A DNA stretch of 64,000 bases from Isoetes taiwanensis (Eukaryota; Streptophyta; Lycopodiopsida; Isoetales; Isoetaceae). The DNA lies in assembly GCA_021234155.1 (NCBI GenBank), contig JAJEKV010000016.1, positions 18,164,698 through 18,228,697 on the forward strand, in the 5' to 3' direction. Below, piece after piece: positions 56,226 to 64,000 of the stretch. The first letter of the stretch is position 1; each line of letters begins with the position of its first letter. A program made the translations under genes and the position numbers. Below the pieces are notes generated by a model. It saw nothing but the letters and a program-made list of their open reading frames with translations, had not been told where the DNA came from and made no database searches.

Positions 56226-58275
56226 AGTGCGTGGCGGGGAAGCAAACTTCTTTGAGTAAGTCAACCTCGGCTGCAATATTGGGATATGTCTGAGAGCGTG
56301 GAGGTTGAGATGTTGAAGGGGTATCTTGTCTTTGTTGAGCTCTAGTGGTGGCATGAACATTGGCCAATGTGCGGCCTTCAGCAGCTTGCATGAGATTCAA
56401 AATGCTTTGGCGAACTTTGGGCATGACATTTGGCATGAGCTTTTCCAAGTCGAGGTGCAAAGTGAACCTTTTTTTTTCGATCCTCATGAGGAATGGTGTC
56501 AACTGCAAAGGCAGGTTCGTGTCCTTTTGAATAATAGTCAAGGGGCGTGATGCCTTGATGCGGCGTGAAACGACCACCAGCAATTTGGCAGTATGCCGGG
56601 GAGGATTAAGTGCCTGAAAAATTTCCTCTTGGGCTTGTTGATCCAGTGAGGGTTGATTTGCTTTGGAAGCGGGTTGATAAGCGTGATTCTTTGAGGCTCT
56701 TGGTGGCTTCTTAAGAACAGTGTCAGGGCCTTGTTTGCCATTAGCTAGCCCGAGTTGGTAAGCCGTGAGGCGGACCGATGTGGTCTGGATTGGTACCGTG
56801 GAAGTCGCACCGAACACGTGGAAGTTGAGGACACGCCGCGGGGTGGTATGACCCCATTCTTGATGGTAGCACCGAGCTTTAGAAGGGTCAAAAGGAGGGC
56901 GTTGGTTGGATCCCCCGTGGTTGGTCCCGTTCTTTGATAGAGTTGCGTGGGCTGCACCGAAGAGGTGGCTGGCCGATAAATCTGATTGTGGCTGAGGTGT
57001 GGTTTGCACTTGATAAACCATTTTGTTGCGGAGCGGTGTGGGATGAGTGCGAGTGCACTCTTCCGGTGGCATGATTGCACATGTTGCATCTCTTGCAATG
57101 AGGCGGGCCATTGGTGGAGTTGCACTCATTGGCCAAATGGCCTTGATATTTGCAAATATGGCACCAGTTGGCTAGCGGCCATGTGGATTAGCGTGTTGAG
57201 GCCGAATAAACGTTTGTGGAACCATGGCGGGTGGAATGAGCGGGAGCTCTTGAAGAGCCACGCCTGGGAGGAAACATTGACCGAAAGTGATTGACAAGGT
57301 CGATAGCCTGCTCCAAAGTTTTGGGACACAGGTGTATTCATCATGAGTCGAATAGCGGGGAGGAAGTCCTTGGAGAAACCAGACCAAAAATCTGGCTCTG
57401 TGTAGGGTACTCCTTGAGCTTCTTGAAAGGGAATGTGAAGTCGATCCATAAAATCCGAGGCGGAACTCAGTGGGCTCTTGTTGAAGTTCATTGAGTTGCT
57501 TGAGATGAAGTTGATCATCATCCGTGGTCCCGTAATGAGAAAGAAAAGCGGTCGCATTTAGGACCAGTCTTGTTTCCAATGGCTTTGTTGGACATGAGCC
57601 ATTGATGAGGAGAACCCAGTGTGTGGTGGAAAAGATGTGGAATTTCGGTTGAGGTTGCGCGTGACCATTTAGGACAGCTAGAGCCTCAAATTCTTCCATG
57701 TGGGCTGGGCAGCACTTTGGTCTAACGGTTTGCCTTTCGTGTTGCCAAAGGTGGGATAAGTCGGGTTCAAGTCCGAAAGGTAGATGTGAAAGTGCTTGGC
57801 TGGACGAAACGGGATAGTGAGGATATTGAGGTTGAGGTGGATGTGGCATTGTGGCCCGCGGACCTCGATGAAGGGGTGACTGCGGTTGAGAAACTGAAGT
57901 AGCCGGAGCATTGGTTTTGAGATCTGTAAGGTTGTAAATGGGAAGAGCCGGGGAAACGTAGGGAAAAGGATATTCCCGGGTAGGCGCAAAGGAGACATGT
58001 GGATAAGCCGTGCCCACCCCGGAGATGATGGTTCTTGCGGGAAGAGGCATTATGGCACGGAAGAATGATGGATGTAGGCATGTTGGGGGTGTGAAAGTCA
58101 CGGTTGAGAAGGTTGGAGGATAAGGCTCCTGATAGTGATGAGGGGACTGAGGTTGTGAGCAATGTTTGCACGGGCAGGGGCTGAACCGGGACGAGGCGAC
58201 ACGAGGGGGTGGGTGGCGCGGATGAGCCCTAGACCGAAGATGGCCTCCCTCTATGTCATAAGCAGATCCATACAT
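56226..58275 (-). pseudogene. Gypsy-2 Gag, frameshifted
   Basis: N-terminal Pro/Ser-rich frames (57600-58275), then capsid-like pieces: HYGTTDDDQLHLKQLNELQQ, FLVWFLQGLPPRYSTHDEY. Near 57080-57165 lies CHICKYQGHLANECNSTNG followed by HCKRCNMC, a zinc knuckle pair. A long Gln/Pro-rich linker leads to the protease. Frames change several times. 58276-58406 is the short leader. Confidence 0.75.
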
Positions 58276-58406
58276 GTCGAACAGTTTCCGGCGCTGATGG
58301 CTCCAAGCGAGATGCCCGTCACGAGAAAGGAGTTCCTCCGGCGTGAAATTACAGACGGTGGCATGGCATGAAGAAAGTAGGAGAAAATCAGACCCCAGCC
58401 CGGCGG

Positions 58407-58998
58407 TGTTTTGGGGTCCGGGTTCGAACTCTGGAAGACAGCCCTCCTGTGAGGACCCGTGGATCTAACGTGGGAGAGTCCGGGGACTATGTCACGCTGG
58501 TTGGCTTTAAAAGAGAAGAAAAAGAAGAGAACAGAACAAATGAGAGAAAGATGATAAGCTTCCTTGATATCAATGATGAAAATACATGAGCTCTCGCAAT
58601 AGAGAGAAAACCGAAAGGAGATAAGACTCAAAACTCATCTAAAACTTATGAGCTAACTCTACTCATATATATAGTACAATGGCCTTGGGGCCCAATATAG
58701 ACACTCGACTGATCTGGTGCCGACTCACGGAAGGAGGCCTGATTTGCTGAGAATGTTGGCGGTGCCTCTTGAAGTGCCTAGAATCACGACGCCGACGCCG
58801 ACCTTGGTGACGGACCGTCACTTGTCCGAGCGGGCGCCTCTTGTTGACAGCCAAAGGCTTTGATTTGCGTGGCCCTTTGCTTAGTCTTACGTGGGAGGCT
58901 TGGATGTCTGACCCGTGGGTTGGCCCGAGGATCTTTGAGCTTGACTCGGTGCGGCGTATGCATGAATAGTCCCTGTGCGGGAGGCACAGGGACTAACA
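58407..58998 (-). repeat. Gypsy-2 5' LTR
   Basis: Direct repeat of 47896-48484. The minus-strand TATA box TACTATATATATGAG is at about 58662-58676. A PBS is not clear: inside the LTR the minus strand reads CCGCCGGGC then TGGGGTCTGATT, which I cannot match to a tRNA. Confidence 0.9.
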
Positions 58999-59177
58999 TG
59001 GCCTTTCCTCCGCACGCCTTGAAGCCGATCCAAAGCAGGGTGCCGGTATTAATAGAAAAAAAAGTCAGCCTTCAGAAAAGGCTACAGTAAAACCAGCGTG
59101 ATGTGCTAGTAGCACCCGTCAGGGAGCTCGCCCATGCTACATAAGTCCAGAGGCCTCAGGGCACAATGGACAATAAT

Positions 59178-59205
59178 GTATATTCTATTCTATTCTATTC
59201 TATTC
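59178..59205 (+). repeat. LINE-D (TTCTA)n tail
   Basis: Five TTCTA units after AATGGACAATAATG, directly followed by the duplicated target TAATCA and TPS codons. Confidence 0.88.
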
Positions 59206-59596
59206 TAATCAAGCAGAAAAGCTCTACTGCTGCTCCTTTTATAAACCCCCATAAGATGATCTGTTAATAGCCTGCGGAAATTTGGATCTAGAGCAATGAT
59301 CCTAAATCCCAAACCAAAGCCAATACCATAACAATGCCTCCTTGAATAGTCCTTGCATGCCCTCTCTAGGTCTCCAACAAAACTTTGTGCCCAATAGGCA
59401 ACATCATGTGTACTCACATACTTGTAATGCTTTTCATGCCTTGCATGCTTCTCAGCTTCTGGCATTAACACAACTGTAATCATTGCTTCTGCAACTGCTT
59501 CATTATTCCATGGATTTACTCGGATTGCACCACTAAGAGAAGAGGAACAACCAATAAATTCAGAAACAACAAGCATGCTCGTTTTTAAGTTTTCAC
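59206..59596 (-). CDS. TPS exon, upstream half before LINE-D
   Basis: After an acceptor (TTCATTTAG|) it reads LKTSMLVVSEFIGCSSSLSG, AIRVNPWNNEAVAEAM, EKHARHEKHYKYVSTHDVAY, WAQSFVGDLERACKDY, GIGFGLGFRIIALDPNF and YKRSSSRAFLLD. This is the GT20 C-terminal part and the linker to the TPP-like domain; VRVNPWN and HYKYVSTHDV are hallmarks of class II TPS. It ends at LLD, the first residue of HAD motif I; the next codon becomes TAG in the LINE tail. Confidence 0.93.
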
Positions 59597-59954
59597 CTAA
59601 ATGAACAAAGATACTCCAGGACTTTCAGAACTGCACGAAAATGGCCGCCAAAAGCCTCCATCTGCATCTTGTTGGAAACCGATCTACAAGAATCCTTCAG
59701 ATGGGTCGAGGTCTCCAAATCGATCGTCTATGGAAATCTCTCCTTCCCGCCTTTCTCCCTTCCCATTGAAAGCTGGAAAATGAGTAGTGGAACAGTATGG
59801 GCTTTCGACCGTATATGGTCGACCAATGGCAAAAAAAAACCCCTAACGTGCACGCACTTGATCAATACGTGCACATTAGATGCACCCCCCTTAAATCCTT
59901 GCTGGATAATTTACTTCCAGACACCATGGATATTCTCACAACTTTGCAATTTTT
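59597..59954. other. Probable TPS intron sequence
   Basis: Between the TPS acceptor and Copia-3. Has a palindromic ACGTGCACGC...GTGCAC patch near 59848-59876. No gene recognised. Confidence 0.45.
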
Positions 59955-60945
59955 TTTTGTAGTGATCCTAGATCACCCATCTTAAATCTAATCTTCAATA
60001 TATTTATGCATTTCTCCAGAATAGTAGTATTGCTAGAAACCTTTATGTTATCATCCACATATAGTGCGATGTAACAAACTTCTGAACCTTCTCTGAATAC
60101 ATAAATATTTCCATCATCTTTGAGCTTGTTGAACCCCTGTTCATTTAGAAATGCGTCCACGCATAAGTACCATTTCCTGGGTGATTGTTTAATGCCGTAA
60201 ACTACACGCCTTAGCTTCCAAACTTTATTCCTACTTTGCTCGAAACCCGATGCTTGTCTCATATCACTTAACTCTGCATTTAAATATATGGTATTCACAT
60301 TCATATGATGTATTTCAAAATTCTTTGCATTTCCTAATATTAACAATATCCTTATGCTGGTCATTTTGACTATTGGAGAATACGTGTCATCGTAAACCAT
60401 TCCTCTCTTTTGTATAAAGCCTTGGGCCACTAATCTAGCCTTATATTTTCATTGAATCCTTTCATGTTCATTGTTTTATTCTGTAAATTCATTTGCAGCC
60501 TATAATATTTTTGTTCTTGGGCGTGTCAACCACTTCGTACGTTCCAATTCTATTAAAGGCTTTCATTTCTACTTCCATCGCTTTTCTCCATTCCTTAGCA
60601 TCTGCTTCATTTATGGCTTCATTAAATATTTTAGGCGACTCATGATCAAGTAATGCTAGGTTCTTAACCAGATTTGTTTCAGCTATATCATGTCTCAATC
60701 TTTTACTTCTACCAAATTCATCTCTACTAAATTCATTATTACTTACCTTAGCTTCATCCTGAAGAATATCAACATACGACCTTGTTTTAGGAATAGTTTC
60801 GGGCTCTTGTGTTTCTGCTACAACATCTTCCTGAGTTTTTGCTTTATGATTTTCCTGCAAATTTTCAAAAAGAGGTTTAGTTTCAACAACATCGTCATCA
60901 TCTAGAATTGTTGGCTCCGGACCAGACCGTATGTTGGGGCCTCTG
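59955..60945 (-). pseudogene. Copia-3 fragment: RT region
   Basis: Two minus frames. 60489-60860: acidic linker, then EAINEADAKEWRKAMEVEMK and FNRIGTYEVVDTPKNKNIIG. 59936-60430: AQGFIQKRGMVYDDTYSPIV, IHHMNVNTIYLNAELS, VYGIKQSPRKWYLCVDAFLN and YIALYVDDNIKV (YVDD), ending FKMGDLGSLQ at an A-run. It is a Ty1/copia RT piece, no LTRs, no integrase, different from Copia-1. It ends in nine A residues on its own strand. Lies in the probable TPS intron. Confidence 0.88.
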
Positions 60946-61218
60946 GGGCACCTCTCATTTCACTTATGATCATTAAATATTAGCGGCACTTATGATTTGA
61001 AATACGAGTTCGCCTAAGGTTTTGATGCAATATTGAGCCTCTATATGGCTTCGACTAAGGTTTTAGAATATGAAATATAGGGAATCAAACCTCTACCAAA
61101 ATAACTCAATGTCCTAATATGACTACTTTGACTGAAATGTATGAAATAACATAATAAAATTTTATGAAGAACATGCAGCAGCCACAATCATGTTCTTGAC
61201 AACGTCAGCAAAATATAC
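60946..61218. other. Intergenic or intronic DNA
   Basis: No feature recognised. Confidence 0.4.
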
Positions 61219-62843
61219 CCATTAGGGTTTTTTTGAGATTAAAAAAGGGCCTTCAAAACATGCCAACTAAGCCAAATGAAGATAAATGAACTACCAATCA
61301 GAAATCAGAGCCTGACGGGTCCAGTCAGCAAAACTGTTATAACTAACTCACTGGATCACATTTTCTAGCATAACTATGTCGTCGATTCGCGTAGCGAATC
61401 GGCATTCTTGCTCTAGACGAGCATGCATGCATTGCATGCATCGCATGCATTTTGGGCCGTTCGTCAGGTTGGGCGTTTGCTACTTATTGCAGAGTTCTTC
61501 ATCGACCTTTCATCGGCGCTTCCTCTTCTCTCAGCAGTACCTTATTCTCTTTGATTTGTTTCCAGGCAGGGGAGGGGCTTCTTCCTGCCTGGTTTGGCCA
61601 ATTTGGCGTTGCTTTCCTGCTGTCCTTTCCGGCCTTTAGCCTTCATCCACCGTGACCTTAGCCCTCGATCCTAGTTTGTTAAGGAAGTCCTTTGGTATTC
61701 GGGCGTTTTGTTGGTTTCATGCGGTCGCTGATTGCAGAATAAGATGTCGATTTCGGCGTGACGAAATCGGCATTCTTGCTCAAGACGAGCATGCATGCAT
61801 TGCATCGTCGCATGCATGCATCGCGATGCATGCATCGCTGACGCGTTTTGGGCCGCTCATCAGGTTGGGCGTTTGCTACTTATTGCGAGTTCTTCATCGA
61901 CGTTTCATCCAAGCTTCCTCTTCTCTCCAAGCAGTACCTTATTCTCTTTGAACCCACCCTCCCCTTCTTTGTTTATTATATTTTGTACAAGTTCTGTTTA
62001 TCATGTTTTTCCACCCTTGGGTGATGCTTTTTTCCACCCACCGGGTGATGCTATTCTTTGGTATGTTTCTCGCTTGTTGTTGGTGATGTGCAGTGCATTG
62101 TGTTGGCGCCATCCGCTTTGACTTCTCCATGCGCGGGTTTTTGGAGCGATTCTATGCCTTTACGCTTGTCTAAGCCCCTTGCCGGGCTTATCACTAGGGT
62201 TTTTCCTCGAAAACCCGAAAGGGCGGGTTTTTAATCCCTTGATAAGCTTTCGACAGTACATCAGCCACTCATCTATTAGCATTGTATTTGTTTTGGGGTC
62301 CAAATGATATAATTGGATTTTCCCTTTATTTTTCGTGGGTAGTTCGCATATGTGCGGCTATCCACTGTCCACCATTGTAGAAAATCTGCTGAGATGAATG
62401 AGAAGCCTTCGGGCGCTTTGTTGGTTTCATGCGAGTCGCAGTGCAAGAATTGATAGAAAAGTCCAAATGAGCTCTCGTTTAGTGCAATAGATAGATCTCG
62501 TTGAGATCTTTCCAACCTTAGGTGCTTTGCACATATTTTAACCACTTATGATTTTCAAAACTCCAAAAAATGTGGTTTTTACCATTTTTTACTATCCTAC
62601 GGGGCTAAAAGATATGCAAACCACCCAAGGTTGGAAAGATCTCAATGAGATCTATCTATTGCACCAAGCAAGAGCTCATTTGGACTTTCCTATCAACACT
62701 TATGCTAGAAAATGTGATCCAGTGAGTTAGTTATAACTGTTTTGCTGACTGGATTACCAGTTCTGTTTTCTGATTGGTAGTTCATATAGCTTAGTCAGCA
62801 GTTCTTAGAAGGCCCTTTTATGATCTCAAAAAATCCCTAATGG
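61219..62843. mobile_element. TIR element (possible MULE) with about 150-base inverted ends
   Basis: 61219-61373 and 62700-62843 are inverted copies (outer CCATTAGGG, inner TCACATTTTCTAGCATAA). Long ends suggest a Mutator-like element; no transposase and no matching 9-base duplication were found. The interior has a direct repeat (61379-61553 and 61745-61950), a second inverted pair (62457-62520 and 62626-62690), repeated TTTGTTGGTTTCATGCG blocks at about 61703 and 62416, and an AAAACCC/GGGTTTT hairpin at 62196-62235 like the LINE 3' ends. No credible protein. Confidence 0.65.
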
Positions 62844-64000
62844 CTATCTTTTCAAAGACCAAAGTTTTATGTGATGTACCTAGTCTGTTTATGCATCAAT
62901 AAGTTAGGATCTGTCCTATTGTATTTATTTGCATTCTAGTATACAATGTATAATCACAGTTACAGGGCAAGTGCTCAAGAACTTTCAGAAGTCTTCTAAT
63001 TCAAAAGCTTGAATTATGTTTACTTACCTGGCTTTATCTTGTGAATCTGCAGCAGTTACTATTGGTCTTCTGGTAACTGGCATCCAGGCTTTTACAGGGC
63101 TGAAGGTAAGTGTTCCCGTGCTAATTGATGCTTCAGACAAGGAACATGCCAAGGAACCTCAAAGTAGACATACAAAGAACTTCTGATTCGTTCATCTTAG
63201 ATGTGCAAGATCCAAAAGCAAGTATGATCATCCCTTGCTCCAACTAATGAAACATCAAAGCAGACCCTTTCATAAATATAGACCGAATTTTTGCATTATT
63301 GTGGACTAAATATAGGAGTTTCTGGTGCAAGTTCTATGCAGACAAATGTCAATCTAAAATAATAATCTAAGAAATTACTCTTCATTCCTAGCTACAGCCA
63401 GAATTTCCAACTGCCGCACCTCCGGATGCTAGTTTATAGATCAATGATCTCGGTAGTGAACCACTATCATTCTACATGGCTTCCAAACATGCAAATGCGA
63501 TTTTGTAGATGCTTCATTCTTAGAAGTCACTTGGTGATAAAGTGATTCAGAGCTTGTTGAGCACATGCTGTAACAAAAATTATGCATGTTATGTTACATT
63601 CCAAGTTTGCTTTTGACCATGTCGGCCATATCTCTTCACGTTGTAGAACAAATAACACCTAGGATTTGAATATAAGATGGCAACCTAAGCAAATATAAAG
63701 CACCCTGAGTTGCTTGCATCATGTCTACGAAATTCATCGGTTGATTTGCAATTGCAACCTTTACTTGTATAATATTAAAGTTGTATCCAATTTACTACAA
63801 TTGACCATTGATGGCATGCATAGACTTGATTGGTAAGGTTTTTGCTCTCAAGATGAAGAGGCATGCTGGTAAAAGAATGGTAAGTTGTGTCATACAGTTG
63901 TAGTTTAGGCCCACTTATATATTTCAGTTATAGGTTGGTATTACATGACCATCATTTTAGGTTTTGCGTCTTGGAGGCACCTCCAGGTGTTGTCGAAAGG
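62844..64000. other. Intergenic or intronic DNA
   Basis: AT-rich. No further TPS exon, RNA gene or element was recognised on either strand. Confidence 0.4.

Larger units (their letters stand above)
47896..58998 (-). mobile_element. Gypsy-2: decayed Ty3/gypsy (Tat-like) element
   Basis: Two LTRs of about 590 bases (47896-48484 and 58407-58998) bracket minus-strand gag, protease, RT, RNase H and integrase, plus about 4 kb between integrase and 3' LTR. The RT has a QDD motif and the integrase reads GNGLAESTNK and ATGHTPFKLVYG, as in the Tat group. It sits in the 3' UTR of LINE-D. Flanking five-mers (TGACG, TGGCC) do not match well. Nearly every domain has frame breaks. Confidence 0.9.
43430..59205 (+). 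mobile_element. LINE-D in TPS exon, split by two later insertions
   Basis: A 5'-truncated plus-strand LINE: parts are 43430-44153, 46633-47895 and 58999-59205. It ends in about five TTCTA units and is flanked by TAATCA (43424-43429 and 59206-59211). RT is of the same broad clade as LINE-A but diverged. The first insertion (44160-46626) splits the RT; the second (Gypsy-2) splits the 3' UTR. Without them it would be about 2.2 kb. Confidence 0.88.
42417..59596 (-). pseudogene. Class II trehalose-6-phosphate synthase, C-terminal exons, disrupted
   Basis: Four exon pieces on the minus strand encode the end of the GT20 synthase domain and the whole TPP-like HAD domain of a class II TPS (TPS5-11 type). 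They are 59206-59596, 43229-43429, 42792-43065 and 42417-42706. The first two were one exon, split by LINE-D and its passengers (15.8 kb). Class II TPS proteins are thought to act mainly in regulation, with little catalytic activity. The N-terminal two thirds are not in the window; they should lie beyond 64000 or have been lost. The coding parts look well conserved, so disruption may be recent, or the insertion allele may be an assembly artefact. A second problem is the junction of the last two exons, which does not keep the frame. Confidence 0.88.

Noticed and set aside
43430-59205. The LINE-D/Gypsy-2 block as a normal TPS intron
   Set aside because: There is no GT donor at the exon edge (the reading runs into TAG in the tail), and a target duplication marks the junction.
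59601-59783. 60-codon plus frame near the TPS acceptor
   Set aside because: No homology recognised, lies in probable intron, low-complexity basic/Ser composition.

Overview
This window is nuclear DNA of a land plant with a large, repeat-dense genome. The only clearly recognisable host gene is a class II trehalose-6-phosphate synthase (TPS) on the minus strand. The rest is mostly nested retrotransposons of plant type: Ty3/gypsy, Ty1/copia, an L1 LINE with DUF4283 ORF1 and zf-RVT, and a second LINE family with (TTCTA)n tails. The species is not determined; a fern or other non-angiosperm fits the unusual LINE family, but this is a weak inference.

Layout. 1-11925: Gypsy-1, a minus-strand chromovirus of about 13 kb. 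Its 3' LTR is cut by the window start, its 5' LTR is 10278-11925, and a 4 kb module of extra ORFs lies between the PBS and gag. One extra ORF begins with a near copy of the histone H3 tail. 11926-16571: intergenic DNA with one candidate exon, a TIR element, a MITE cluster and a tandem repeat. 16581-21100: LINE-A with ORF1, endonuclease, RT and a pentanucleotide tail, flanked by a 9-bp target duplication. 21845-30955: a copia fragment (Copia-2) split by LINE-C, an 8.6 kb L1 with a 17-bp target duplication. LINE-C itself holds a hAT-like element (8-bp duplication) and a truncated LINE (LINE-E). 33497-42036: Copia-1, complete from LTR to LTR, with a 5'-truncated LINE (LINE-B) in its 3' LTR.

42417-59596: the C-terminal exons of the TPS gene. 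LINE-D sits inside a coding exon, at the codons for the phosphatase motif DYDGT, with a 6-bp duplication (TAATCA). LINE-D was then split twice: by a 2.5 kb insert carrying a broken CCHC zinc-knuckle host gene, and by Gypsy-2 (47896-58998), a decayed Tat-like element. Upstream of the TPS exon, in probable intron sequence, are a copia fragment (59955-60945) and a 1.6 kb element with about 150-bp inverted termini (61219-62843).

Order of events from the nesting: TPS gene, then LINE-D in its exon, then Gypsy-2 and the zinc-knuckle insert in LINE-D; Copia-1 downstream of TPS, then LINE-B; Copia-2, then LINE-C, then hAT and LINE-E. Most element ORFs carry frame breaks. LTR pairs differ mainly by short indels at GC-rich, often CpG, positions, so part of this damage may be consensus error rather than decay.
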